From IMG/VR virus record IMGVR_UViG_3300028800_000294, positions 1-25,512 of that record: a stretch of DNA of 25,512 nucleotides; one strand, 5' to 3'. The notes beneath the pieces were generated by a model that saw only the letters and a list, made by a program, of their open reading frames with translations, made no database searches and had not been told where the DNA came from. The stretch comes from a virus. This document shows positions 6,614 to 12,715 of the stretch, piece after piece (positions within the stretch are counted from its first letter, which is position 1; each line of letters starts with the position of its first letter). The position numbers and the translations under genes are program-made.

Positions 6614-7389
6614 CACTCCCACCGCCTGGTCGTCGCTTGCTTGCGGGCGTAGCTGCCTCGGTCGATGCCGTTCAAAATCCAGCTACGCCATGTCGCCTCC
6701 CAGTCGAGTTTGGTGCCGGCGTTGCCGGGCTTCGCGGTCCAGTAATTTTTAAACTTCTCGAACTCGATCGAGGCATCGAGGTCCGGAGCGCGATCCGATC
6801 CGTACGCGAGGTCGGGGGAGAAGTCGGCAGGGAGCCTGATGCCTCGGGCATGCTTGCCGTTGATCCGTGGGCCGCGAGCGGAGCGAGCCGGCTCTCGATC
6901 TCGATTCTGTTCCTGTTCCTGTTCCTGTTCCTGTTCCTGTTCCTGATTCGGCAACCCTTCGCCAAGGGTTTCGTAACCGTTTCCTTTACTCGGTATCTCT
7001 CCTGACTCCAAAGTGGATAAAAATGCTGTGAATTCAGATACCCACGAGCATTGTGGGGGTATCTGCGCAATCAATTTTCGCGCGGCCTTCCATTGGTTCG
7101 GGTTTTCCGGAAGGTTCCAGCTCAAAAAGCGTCGAATCCACACCCATTTCGACGTTTCGCAACGGTTAGCCCAACCCTTCGCGAACAGTTCCTTAAACCC
7201 TTTCGAAACCCTTGCTTGAGGCCATCCCAAGTCCTCGCTCGCGTACCCGTCCGGTAGTCGAAATGCACCAATGATGGTCCCGTGGGGACAGCTCAGGAGG
7301 TAGAGCGCGAGGAGCTTTCCGTCGTCCGATAGGACGCGAATGTCCTGGCTGCACCAGAACGCACAATGGATGCGGCCATAATCGCGCAT
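6613..7389 (-). CDS. Replication initiator-like protein (lambda O / DnaT-like)
   Basis: 258 aa from ATG 7389 with GGAG at 6 nt. The N-terminal part (MRDYGRIHCAFWCSQDIR... KLLALYLLSCPHGTIIGAFR) has the look of a winged-helix initiator or DnaD/phage O-like domain: it repeats the theme of a domain that reads 'growing to N cells, host genome copy' elements. Residues about 150-175 form a (Gln-Glu)6 linker, encoded by a hexanucleotide repeat. The C-terminus (FEKFKNYWTAKPGNAGTKLDWEATWRSWI) is the DnaT-like segment that in related proteins contacts the helicase or primosome. It is immediately upstream of the primase and helicase genes, as expected for an initiator. Confidence 0.75.
   Translation of the reverse strand: MRDYGRIHCAFWCSQDIRVLSDDGKLLALYLLSCPHGTIIGAFRLPDGYASEDLGWPQARVSKGFKELFAKGWANRCETSKWVWIRRFLSWNLPENPNQWKAARKLIAQIPPQCSWVSEFTAFLSTLESGEIPSKGNGYETLGEGLPNQEQEQEQEQEQEQNRDREPARSARGPRINGKHARGIRLPADFSPDLAYGSDRAPDLDASIEFEKFKNYWTAKPGNAGTKLDWEATWRSWILNGIDRGSYARKQATTRRWE
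6910..6945. repeat. Hexanucleotide tandem repeat (TTCCTG)6
   Basis: Six perfect copies of TTCCTG on the plus strand (CAGGAA on the coding strand). They encode alternating Gln-Glu in the linker of the O-like initiator. Copy-number change keeps the frame and would change only linker length. Confidence 0.95.
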
Positions 7390-7489
7390 CAGCCGCTCCG
7401 TACGTTGCCGCACATACAGACGCGCGCAGGTTGTGGATGCTGTCGTTGCGGAACTGCATGCCGACGGGTTGGTGGCGACATAATCAATC

Positions 7490-7738
7490 TCATCGGCGCC
7501 CCTTCCGGCTCGTTCCGTCGTCTTCCGTGTCGAGTCCTGGCAGCTCCGGCTGCAGTCCATTGGCCCTCATCCGGCGCCATGCGACCTTGTGCTCATGAGC
7601 CTTGCGGTCAGCCCACTCCTGCAGCACGTCGCGCGCGATAGCGGCTTTATCAGCACTATTCGCGACGGCCACTGCATCGAGCCAGATGTCGATGGCTTCG
7701 GTGATTCCGAGGCGGAAATCCTTGAGCGGGAGGGCCAT
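7490..7738 (-). CDS. Hypothetical small phage protein
   Basis: 82 aa starting MALPLKDFRLGITEAID. The protein is helical and Ala-rich (DIWLDAVAVANSADKAAIAR), with the conserved-looking tail RDVLQEWADRKAHEHKVAWRR and a polar end. I recall similar short proteins next to Cro-like genes in proteobacterial prophages, but no function is known. It starts 3 nt after the Cro-like stop, so both are on the same transcript. About 100 bp with no convincing gene separate it from the O-like start at 7389. Confidence 0.72.
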   Translation of the reverse strand: MALPLKDFRLGITEAIDIWLDAVAVANSADKAAIARDVLQEWADRKAHEHKVAWRRMRANGLQPELPGLDTEDDGTSRKGRR

Positions 7739-7741
7739 GCG

Positions 7742-7981
7742 TCAGATGGCCGCGGGTTCCGGAGATGTGCCGCGGATTACGGCCCAGTCAACGTCGGGGC
7801 GCAGGTCCTCGCATCGAAGACGGCCACCGGTCTCGCGCTCGAGCTCGATCGCGAGCTTCTCCGCGCAGGTACGGTCTCCATAGCTGACATTGCGAAGGTG
7901 GCCGGGTGTGGTGCCGCAGGCTTTTGCGAGCGCCTCCCGTTCTTCCGTGGATAGCGCCGAGAGGTATGTCTTCAAGTCCAT
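7742..7981 (-). CDS. Cro/YdaS-like HTH repressor
   Basis: 79 aa starting MDLKTYLSALSTEEREALAK. The sequence ALAKACGTTPGHLRNVSYGD is a Cro/YdaS-type helix-turn-helix, followed by LAIELERETGG, a family hallmark. It is the first gene of the minus-strand early operon and is divergent from the CI-like gene, so it should act as the lytic-side repressor. ATG 7987 is an alternative start. I favour 7981 because a promoter with TTGATT-17-TGATAT (minus strand) would start transcription at or next to 7981, making the message nearly leaderless. YdaS family members can also act as antitoxin-like proteins, but the operator context favours a Cro role. Confidence 0.8.
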   Translation of the reverse strand: MDLKTYLSALSTEEREALAKACGTTPGHLRNVSYGDRTCAEKLAIELERETGGRLRCEDLRPDVDWAVIRGTSPEPAAI

Positions 7982-7987
7982 GCGCAT

Positions 7988-8016
7988 ATATCACCATACG
8001 GTGATATGTAAATCAA
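7988..8016 (-). promoter_or_regulatory. Putative PR-type promoter for the Cro operon
   Basis: On the minus strand a TTGATT -35 (8016-8011) and a TGATAT -10 (7993-7988) are separated by 17 nt. The spacer and -10 are covered by the first operator palindrome. Transcription would start close to 7981, next to the Cro ATG. Confidence 0.65.
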
Positions 8017-8044
8017 CACCGTTTGGGGAATTCACCGGACGGTG
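7988..8044. promoter_or_regulatory. Three-operator switch region (CACC-N4-GGTG)
   Basis: Three palindromes lie between the divergent Cro-like and CI-like genes. The first is ATATCACCATACGGTGATAT (7988-8007, 8-bp perfect arms), the second is imperfect CACCGTTTGGGG (8017-8028), and the third is CACCGGACGGTG (8033-8044). Centres are about 25 and 16 bp apart. The arrangement resembles the right operator of lambdoid phages. Two more copies occur at 8666-8700. Confidence 0.8.
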
Positions 8045-8066
8045 TAGCACGGGCAAGAATATTCGC

Positions 8067-8471
8067 GTGGGAATTCAGGACGTTCGGAGACAACGGCTGC
8101 GCGAATGGATTCTGCGTCGCTTCGACGACAATCAGTCGAAGTTTGCGCAGGCGTGCGGGATCAGTCAGCCGCAAATAGCCGATACGCTGGCAGGGCGTAA
8201 ATCATTCGGCGAGAAATTGGTGATGCGCCTGGAGCGCGATGCTCACATTCCGAAGGGCTGGCTCGACGGCGATGACAGTGTCAGCGAACCTACGCTGCTC
8301 TATTACGGCGCGAGCCTTACGCGTGCCGGCGCGCTACTGGCGGCGGAATGGGAGAAGCTCGACGTCGCTGATCGCGCCGAGATTGAATCAGAGATTCACA
8401 TGCGCGTTGCGCGTACGGTGCGCGAGCGCCGATCCCGCGGAAGCCACCACCAGGATCCGCCAGCGGAGTAA
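8067..8471 (+). CDS. CI-like repressor (HTH only, no peptidase domain)
   Basis: 134 aa from GTG 8067. The HTH reads DDNQSKFAQACGISQPQIAD then TLAGRKSFGEKLVMRLE and KGWLDGDD, the typical Cro/CI fold followed by the 'GWLD' element. The remaining ~60 residues contain no LexA/S24 Ser-Lys peptidase motifs, so RecA-triggered self-cleavage is not expected. It is divergent from Cro with three operators in between. No Shine-Dalgarno precedes the GTG; an AATATT element (8058-8063) ends 3 nt before it, so the message could be leaderless, as lambda cI is from PRM. An ATG at 7980 is in frame but lies next to the first operator and is a poor start. Induction would need another mechanism, such as an antirepressor. 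Confidence 0.8.
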   Translation: MGIQDVRRQRLREWILRRFDDNQSKFAQACGISQPQIADTLAGRKSFGEKLVMRLERDAHIPKGWLDGDDSVSEPTLLYYGASLTRAGALLAAEWEKLDVADRAEIESEIHMRVARTVRERRSRGSHHQDPPAE

Positions 8472-8474
8472 CCC

Positions 8475-8633
8475 ATGCGTCGCCTGCCATTCATTCTCGC
8501 CGCGCTGGTGCTGTTCATTGGCTGGGGCGCAAATGAAGCCTTCGCACGGTTCGGCGAGCACTCCGCGCCCGCGTTCCTGCTATTCGGCGGCTTCCTGATC
8601 GCAGTCGGTCTGGCCCTGCAAAAGACACCGTAG
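8475..8633 (+). CDS. Small two-helix membrane protein
   Basis: 52 aa, ATG 8475 with GGAG about 6 nt upstream, 3 nt after the repressor stop. Two hydrophobic stretches (LPFILAALVLFIGWGA and PAFLLFGGFLIAVGLAL) flank a short polar loop (ARFGEHSA). It is co-transcribed with the repressor and so probably expressed in the lysogen. A superinfection-exclusion or membrane-guard role is a reasonable guess from that position, not shown by sequence. Confidence 0.7.
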   Translation: MRRLPFILAALVLFIGWGANEAFARFGEHSAPAFLLFGGFLIAVGLALQKTP

Positions 8634-8635
8634 AA

Positions 8636-8653
8636 ACCCGGCCTAGACCGGGT
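8636..8653 (+). terminator. Hairpin after the repressor unit
   Basis: ACCCGG-CCTAGA-CCGGGT, a 6-bp perfect stem 2 nt after the small membrane gene stop. No T-run follows, so it is a weak or factor-dependent terminator at best. It separates the repressor transcript from the PL-like promoter. Confidence 0.5.
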
Positions 8654-8665
8654 CGCGCTCTCTAT

Positions 8666-8706
8666 CACCAAAAGGTGTTGACACCTATCACCATCCGGTG
8701 ATACCG
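8666..8706 (+). promoter_or_regulatory. PL-like promoter with two repressor operators
   Basis: Perfect -35 TTGACA at 8678-8683, with a weak -10 (ATACCG at 8701-8706, 17-nt spacer). It lies between CACCAAAAGGTG (8666-8677) and ATCACCATCCGGTGAT (8687-8702). Both operators share the CACC-N4-GGTG core of the switch operators, with centres 23 bp apart. The repressor should therefore silence the whole plus-strand operon, including the DGR, in the lysogen. The first gene downstream is the first DGR target (ATG 8740). Confidence 0.75.
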
Positions 8707-8739
8707 TCTCTCCCACGCCATTTCGGCCTGGAGAGACAG

Positions 8740-9174
8740 ATGCCCGCAAAGCCCAAAGCCCGCTTCGTCAAGATCGGCGAGGACGGCAAGCAGCTGCGCC
8801 TCAATGCCCCCGCCTGGGTCGCGGTCCTCGATCGCGAGACCAGCCTGATCTGGACGCGCGACGATCTTCCGTGCGGCAGCGTCAACTGGAAGGCTGCGAA
8901 GAAAGCCTGCACTGACCTGACGCTCGCCGGCGCCGCCGACTGGCGCCTGCCCACGCGCAAGGAGCTGCTGACCCTCGTCGATGACACGCGCCACTCGCCG
9001 GCGATCGACACGACGTTCTTTCCTGCCTGCAAGTCCGACTGGTACTGGACCAGCACACCCGCGGCGTATTCGCCCGGCGATTACGCGTGGTTCGTCGACT
9101 TCCTCAACGGCAATTCCGACTGGGACAGCCAGAGAAGCGGCTATCACGTCCGCGCCGTGCGCTCCAGTCAGTGA
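8740..9174 (+). CDS. DGR target protein 1 (DUF1566, variable C-terminus)
   Basis: 144 aa. ATG 8740 is chosen because GGAGAG lies about 6 nt upstream; an in-frame ATG at 8698 falls inside the operator/promoter. The body has DUF1566 (Lcl C-terminal, C-type-lectin-like fold) signatures: AVLDRETSLIWTRDD, LTLAGAADWRLPTRKEL, SPAIDTTFF and SDWYWTSTPAAYSPGDYAW. The last 35 codons before the final Gln form variable repeat VR1, and the invariant end VRAVRSSQ closes the fold. No signal peptide or membrane helix is visible, so the product appears cytoplasmic unless exported otherwise. It is the first gene after the PL-like promoter, in an operon of recombination genes. Diversified residues cluster in the FVDFLNGNSDWDSQRSGY stretch, the presumed ligand-binding surface. 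The natural ligand is unknown. Confidence 0.92.
   Translation: MPAKPKARFVKIGEDGKQLRLNAPAWVAVLDRETSLIWTRDDLPCGSVNWKAAKKACTDLTLAGAADWRLPTRKELLTLVDDTRHSPAIDTTFFPACKSDWYWTSTPAAYSPGDYAWFVDFLNGNSDWDSQRSGYHVRAVRSSQ
9064..9168 (+). repeat. DGR variable repeat VR1
   Basis: Aligns without gaps to the template repeat at 13648-13752 over 105 nt. There are 8 differences, all at template adenines (A to G, C or T). The block ends with the shared G+C-rich GTCCGCGCCGTGCGCTCCAG. The next base is C (9169), where the template has G (13753), a candidate IMH/IMH* difference. Confidence 0.97.
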
Positions 9175-9194
9175 TTGGGCTTTTGGGTAGCACC

Positions 9195-9569
9195 ATGAAT
9201 CCAAGTCACTACCACTGTCAGAGCTGCAGCGCCCTCTTCCCGAAGCGCGAGGCGCATTTCCGCACCGAATATGAGACCGGCGAGTTCTGGGGCGAAGTGC
9301 ATACGCGCGCTGTCCAGATCGATCGCTGCAACGCCTGCGGGTCTGAGGAGATCGACGAGGTCAGCCCCTGCGTCGAGTGCCACAAAGCGCTCCCGGCCGA
9401 AGGCACCGACCTGTGCCAACCGTGCCTCGAGCACGTCGAGACCTACTGGGACCGGCGCGTCGCCGAGGCCAAGGTGTCAAAGGTCGCGCGGCTGCGTGCG
9501 ATGCAGTCGTTCCTTGCTGAGATCCAGCGCGAGCCACTCGATGCGTGCGCTGGAGAGGGTGAAGTATGA
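9195..9569 (+). CDS. Multi-CxxC zinc-ribbon protein
   Basis: 124 aa from ATG 9195 (MNPSHYHCQSCSALFPKREA). It has four Cys pairs: CQSC (8-11), CNAC (around 45), CVEC (around 58) and CQPC (around 74). These point to two zinc ribbons, followed by a helical tail (VETYWDRRVAEAKVSKVARL). It starts 20 nt after DGR target 1 and ends in a 4-nt ATGA overlap with the next gene. Proteins with a short zinc-ribbon head and helical tail are frequent in phage early operons and often have unknown partners, typically nucleic acid or RNA polymerase. Confidence 0.78.
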   Translation: MNPSHYHCQSCSALFPKREAHFRTEYETGEFWGEVHTRAVQIDRCNACGSEEIDEVSPCVECHKALPAEGTDLCQPCLEHVETYWDRRVAEAKVSKVARLRAMQSFLAEIQREPLDACAGEGEV

Positions 9570-9769
9570 GCACCGACCCATCCTTCGCGACTCGTCAGAC
9601 CTCCTCGCAGATCACGATGCAGGTGAAGCTCAAGGCGCTCGAGCTTTTCACAGGCTCGCCCCTGACGCCCACCCAGGAAGAACTGCGCCAGCTGATCGAA
9701 TTGGCCATATCGACCGGCGTCGATATCGGACTGCGGGCCGCTGGCGAATTGGCAAGGGCGCTGCCATGA
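9566..9769 (+). CDS. Small hypothetical phage protein
   Basis: 67 aa from ATG 9566, overlapping the upstream stop by 4 nt. Helical: QVKLKALELFTGSPLTPTQE then LRQLIELAISTGVDIGLRAA. No motif recognised. It is coupled to its neighbours on both sides, so it is a normal operon member. Confidence 0.68.
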   Translation: MSTDPSFATRQTSSQITMQVKLKALELFTGSPLTPTQEELRQLIELAISTGVDIGLRAAGELARALP

Positions 9770-9924
9770 GCGAGTCCATCGAGGGAGCGTACGCCACGGT
9801 CCTGATCCTACTGGCGATCGTGAGCGCGCTTACCTGGATCATCAGCAGCGTCTGGCCGAAGAAGCGCGAGCCGCTGCCGCCACCTAACAATTTGTGCAAT
9901 CGCGATTACCGGAGATCCAGATGA
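9766..9924 (+). CDS. Small single-span membrane protein
   Basis: 52 aa from ATG 9766 (overlaps the upstream TGA). One hydrophobic helix (YATVLILLAIVSALTWIISSV), then WPKKREPLPPP, a basic and proline-rich tail. Its stop overlaps the ATG of DGR target 2 (ATGA at 9921-9924), so target 2 is translationally coupled to it. That physical link makes it a candidate membrane partner for the target, but this is inference. Confidence 0.7.
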   Translation: MSESIEGAYATVLILLAIVSALTWIISSVWPKKREPLPPPNNLCNRDYRRSR

Positions 9925-10439
9925 ACTCACTTGCCAGCGATATTCGAGCGCTGATCGCGCGCCGCGTCGAGGCCGCGCCGGCGTCCTATATTCTTAGCAT
10001 AGCCAGCAACCTCTGCGCGGCCGAGATACTGCCGTCACTCAATCCGGCGCCGCTGGATACCGGCGAGCGCTTCGCGCTGATCGGCGATGACATCGTGGCT
10101 GATCGCACCACGGGACTGAGCTGGTCGCGCGGGAACGTCGGCACCGAGCCCATGATCTGGTCAGCGGGTGCAAACGTCTGCAAAGTGCTCTATCTCGGAG
10201 GTTTCACCGATTGGCGGCTGCCGACGGTGCGCGAGCTGCTCACGCTCGTCGACTACGAGCGCCACGAGCCGGCGATCGATCCGATTTTCCGGTGCGTTCC
10301 CAGCTACTACTGGACCAGCACACCCGCGGCGTGTTCGCCCGGCGATTACGCGTGGCTCGTCGGCTTCGGCGACGGCTATTCCGACTGGTACGGCCGGAGA
10401 GGCGTCTATCACGTCCGCGCCGTGCGCTCCAGTCAGTGA
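9921..10439 (+). CDS. DGR target protein 2 (DUF1566, variable C-terminus)
   Basis: 172 aa, ATG 9921 with GGAG 6 nt upstream, coupled to the small membrane gene. An extra N-terminal region of about 50 residues (MNSLASDIRALIARRVEAAP ...) is not present in the other two targets and could be a helical adaptor. The DUF1566 core follows: DDIVADRTTGLSWSRGN, FTDWRLPTVRELLTLV, EPAIDPIF, then SYYWTSTPAACSPGDYAW and the variable block ending VRAVRSSQ. The VR differs from the template at 15 adenines. A Cys replaces the usual Tyr early in the block. No signal peptide. The most divergent target body of the three. Confidence 0.92.
   Translation: MNSLASDIRALIARRVEAAPASYILSIASNLCAAEILPSLNPAPLDTGERFALIGDDIVADRTTGLSWSRGNVGTEPMIWSAGANVCKVLYLGGFTDWRLPTVRELLTLVDYERHEPAIDPIFRCVPSYYWTSTPAACSPGDYAWLVGFGDGYSDWYGRRGVYHVRAVRSSQ
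10329..10433 (+). repeat. DGR variable repeat VR2
   Basis: 105 nt aligned without gaps to the template at 13648-13752; 15 differences, all at template adenines. The base after the block is C (10434) where the template has G. Confidence 0.97.
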
Positions 10440-10461
10440 TTTTGGCCTATAGGAGAATTCA

Positions 10462-11196
10462 ATGAGCGCAGAGACAGCGGTGGCAATGCGGCCCGACGCG
10501 CCGGCCGAAGCCACCTCCATGATCCAGGTGATCGAGCGCGTGGCGCTCAATCCACACGTCGACATCGACAAGATGCAGCGGCTGCTCGATATGCAGGAGC
10601 GCATCATGGCGCGCACCGCGAAGGCATCCTATGCCGCGGCGCTCTCTCAGCTGCAGCCCGAACTGCCGATCGTGGCCGAGCGTGGCTCGATCAAGAACGG
10701 CTCGGGGAACGTCCAGAGCAAGTACGCGCTCTGGGAGGACGTCGTCACCGCGATCGTGCCGGTGCTCGCGCGTCATGGCTTCAGCCTATCGTTCCGGACC
10801 GCGAATGACGACAAGGGCGTCACGGTCACCGGCGTGCTCTCGCACTCGGCGGGGCACAGCGAAGAAACGAGTCTCAAGCTTCCGATCGACACGTCGGGCT
10901 CAAAGAATGCCGTGCAGTCGGTCGGTTCGAGCACTTCCTATGGCAAGCGCTACATCGCCGCCGCTCTGCTGAACCTGCGCACTGGCGACATTGACGATGA
11001 CGGCCGCAAAGGTGGCGACAAGGGGGGCGAATGCATCAGCGAGCGCCAGGTGGCAGATATAAATGCGCTGATCCAGGAGGTCGGTGCCGATAAGGCGCGG
11101 TTCCTGCGCTACATCAAAGCCGACCGGCTCGAGGACATTCTGGCGGTCAATTACAGCACCGTCGTCAGACAGATCGAAGCGAAGAGGAAGCGGTAA
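10462..11196 (+). CDS. ERF-family single-strand annealing protein
   Basis: 244 aa, ATG 10462 with AGGAG about 7 nt upstream. The recombinase core spans residues ~25-180: a helical start, then SYAAALSQLQPELPIVAERG, SKYALWEDVVTAIVPVLARH, FSLSFRTANDD and the family hallmark SVGSSTSYGKRYIAAALLNL (residues ~152-171). ERF proteins anneal complementary strands during phage recombination and circularisation. It is paired with the YqaJ exonuclease that follows (1-nt overlap), the equivalent of lambda Bet-Exo. The C-terminal segment (SERQVADINALIQEVGAD) is an ordinary tail. Confidence 0.92.
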   Translation: MSAETAVAMRPDAPAEATSMIQVIERVALNPHVDIDKMQRLLDMQERIMARTAKASYAAALSQLQPELPIVAERGSIKNGSGNVQSKYALWEDVVTAIVPVLARHGFSLSFRTANDDKGVTVTGVLSHSAGHSEETSLKLPIDTSGSKNAVQSVGSSTSYGKRYIAAALLNLRTGDIDDDGRKGGDKGGECISERQVADINALIQEVGADKARFLRYIKADRLEDILAVNYSTVVRQIEAKRKR

Positions 11197-11840
11197 TGGA
11201 ACAGCCTGAGTCAGCGCCCCAACTCAGCGAGCAATGGTTCGCCGCCCGGCTCGGCTGCGTCACAGCCTCCCGCATGGGAGATCTGATGGCGAAGACCAAG
11301 AGCGGCTATGGCGCATCGCGCGAGAATTACATGGCCGAGCTCATCGCCGAACGGCTGACCGGCACGCGCCAGGAGCGATTCGAGAATGCGGCCATGAAAT
11401 GGGGCGTCGAGACGGAAGCACAGGCTCGGATCGCCTACGAGTTCCTGCAGGATGTGACGGTCGAACAGGCCGGCTTCATCCCGCATCCGGCATTGACCTA
11501 TGCCGGCGCGTCTCCGGACGGCCTGGTCGGCGCTGAAGGCCTGGTCGAGATTAAGTGCCCGAACACCGCCATGCACATCGACACGCTGCTCTCCAGCACG
11601 ATCGCTGCGAAGTACGTGTATCAGATGCAATGGCAGATGGCCTGCACCGGTCGCAAGTGGTGCGACTTCTTCTCTTTCGATCCGCGCATGCCAGCATCGA
11701 TGCAGGTGTTCCAGAAGCGCGTATCCCGCGACCCCGCTCTGATCGATGAGCTCGAGCGCGAGGTCAGGACTTTCCTCGAGGAGCTCGCGCGCAAGGTGAT
11801 GGCGCTGACCGCCAAGTATGAGACCGCGCAAGCCGCATGA
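11196..11840 (+). CDS. YqaJ/lambda Exo-like recombination exonuclease
   Basis: 214 aa, start overlapping the ERF stop (TAATG). Family motifs are clear: EQWFAARLGCVTASRMGDLM at the N-terminus, MKWGVETEAQARIAYEF, YAGASPDGLVG (SPDG around residue 107) and GLVEIKCPNT (ExK around residue 117), plus YQMQWQMACTG. These are the PD-(D/E)xK catalytic residues of lambda-Exo-type enzymes. It degrades the 5' strand to make 3' single strands for ERF. Length is normal and no damage is seen. Confidence 0.95.
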   Translation: MEQPESAPQLSEQWFAARLGCVTASRMGDLMAKTKSGYGASRENYMAELIAERLTGTRQERFENAAMKWGVETEAQARIAYEFLQDVTVEQAGFIPHPALTYAGASPDGLVGAEGLVEIKCPNTAMHIDTLLSSTIAAKYVYQMQWQMACTGRKWCDFFSFDPRMPASMQVFQKRVSRDPALIDELEREVRTFLEELARKVMALTAKYETAQAA

Positions 11841-12010
11841 GCCAGGGGCTTCGAAATCTGACGCCCCAGCAGCGCGCCGAGCTGAAGGCGGCACTCTTGG
11901 AACGATACCGGATGCGCACGCAGTACACGCTCAAGGCTCTGGTGCGCCGGTTCGGTGTGCATATCGATGCCATCCGGCGCTTCGAGCAACGCGAGGGGCT
12001 GCGGGAATGA
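11837..12010 (+). CDS. Small HTH-like phage protein
   Basis: 57 aa from ATG 11837 (ATGA overlap with the exonuclease). After LTPQQRAELKAALLERYRMR comes TLKALVRRFGVHIDAIRRFE, which has the spacing of a helix-turn-helix: the A-L-V-R-R-F-G-V turn resembles 'tvReLArrfGVS' repressor elements. The stop overlaps the next ATG. Likely a small DNA-binding protein. Confidence 0.68.
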   Translation: MSQGLRNLTPQQRAELKAALLERYRMRTQYTLKALVRRFGVHIDAIRRFEQREGLRE

Positions 12011-12483
12011 AAGTCTGGCTCAAACGCACCGCCTTCGGTCTGATTCCTGACAACGAGGAATCCGCGCAGCAGCTCGCCAAGATCAAGCCGGACACGACGA
12101 TCGAGTGCGAGGTTGTCCTGAGAAAAGCGCGCTCGCTTGCCTTCCACCGCCGCTATTGGGCGCTCCTCAAGCTGCTCTCTGAGAACGTCGAGCGCGTGAA
12201 CATCGCGACGACCGAGCTGGATGAGTGGTGGATGGTGATCAACGACGTCCAGGACATGCACGAGGCGATGAAGTATCTGACCGGTTTCTACGATCGGCAG
12301 GTGTTCCGATACAAGGAGAAAACGCTGATCGCCCTCAAGACACGCTCGATCGCCTTCGATGCGATGGACGCTGAGCAGTTCGCACTGTATTGGAAGAAGG
12401 TCACCGATGCCGTCTTTCAGCGGGTGCTTCCTGGAGTCGATTCATTTGCGCTCGAGGAAGAGGTTGCGAGGCTGGCCTCATGA
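12007..12483 (+). CDS. DUF1367-like phage protein
   Basis: 158 aa from ATG 12007 (ATGA overlap). It shows the family pattern: MKVWLKRTAFGLIPDNEESA, then TTIECEVVLRKARSLAFHRR and YWALLKLLSENVE. These match the RN-x-x-FHRKFFALL type signature of DUF1367, which is common in proteobacterial prophage recombination operons. The C-terminus (MDAEQFALYWKKVTDAVFQR) is also typical. The family's function is unknown; its neighbours suggest recombination or DNA processing. Confidence 0.75.
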   Translation: MKVWLKRTAFGLIPDNEESAQQLAKIKPDTTIECEVVLRKARSLAFHRRYWALLKLLSENVERVNIATTELDEWWMVINDVQDMHEAMKYLTGFYDRQVFRYKEKTLIALKTRSIAFDAMDAEQFALYWKKVTDAVFQRVLPGVDSFALEEEVARLAS

Positions 12484-12704
12484 GCTTCGAGGATCTCAAC
12501 GACACCAACGAAGCGCACGAGCGTCGGATCGTCCGGTGCCGCTCCTGCCGCGCAAAGATCATCTGGTTCAAGACCGCAGCCGGCAAGAATATGCCGGTGG
12601 ATGCGGACACGGTTGAGCCTGACGACGACGAGCTCGACCTCGAGCGGCACGTGTCGCACTTCGCGACGTGTCCGCAAGCAGATTCTTTCCGCCGCAAAAC
12701 CTGA
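12480..12704 (+). CDS. Small zinc-binding phage protein
   Basis: 74 aa from ATG 12480 (ATGA overlap). It contains CRSC (20-23), then IIWFKTAAGKNMPVDAD, an acidic stretch, and HVSHFATC with a second Cys/His set. This is a recurring proteobacterial phage module in which the two halves of one zinc site are split by an acidic loop. It is directly upstream of DGR target 3, with a normal Shine-Dalgarno for the latter. Function unknown. Confidence 0.75.
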   Translation: MSFEDLNDTNEAHERRIVRCRSCRAKIIWFKTAAGKNMPVDADTVEPDDDELDLERHVSHFATCPQADSFRRKT

Positions 12705-12715
12705 AGGAGCACTCG

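Noticed and set aside
8698-8739. Earlier start of DGR target 1 at ATG 8698
   Set aside because: It would lie inside the operator/promoter; ATG 8740 has a proper ribosome binding site and matches the start of target 3.
9130-9195. A stem-loop downstream of each VR, as in the Bordetella phage DGR
   Set aside because: I found only a 5-bp CAGTC/GACTG pairing after VR3 and nothing equivalent after VR1, so no consistent hairpin can be claimed.
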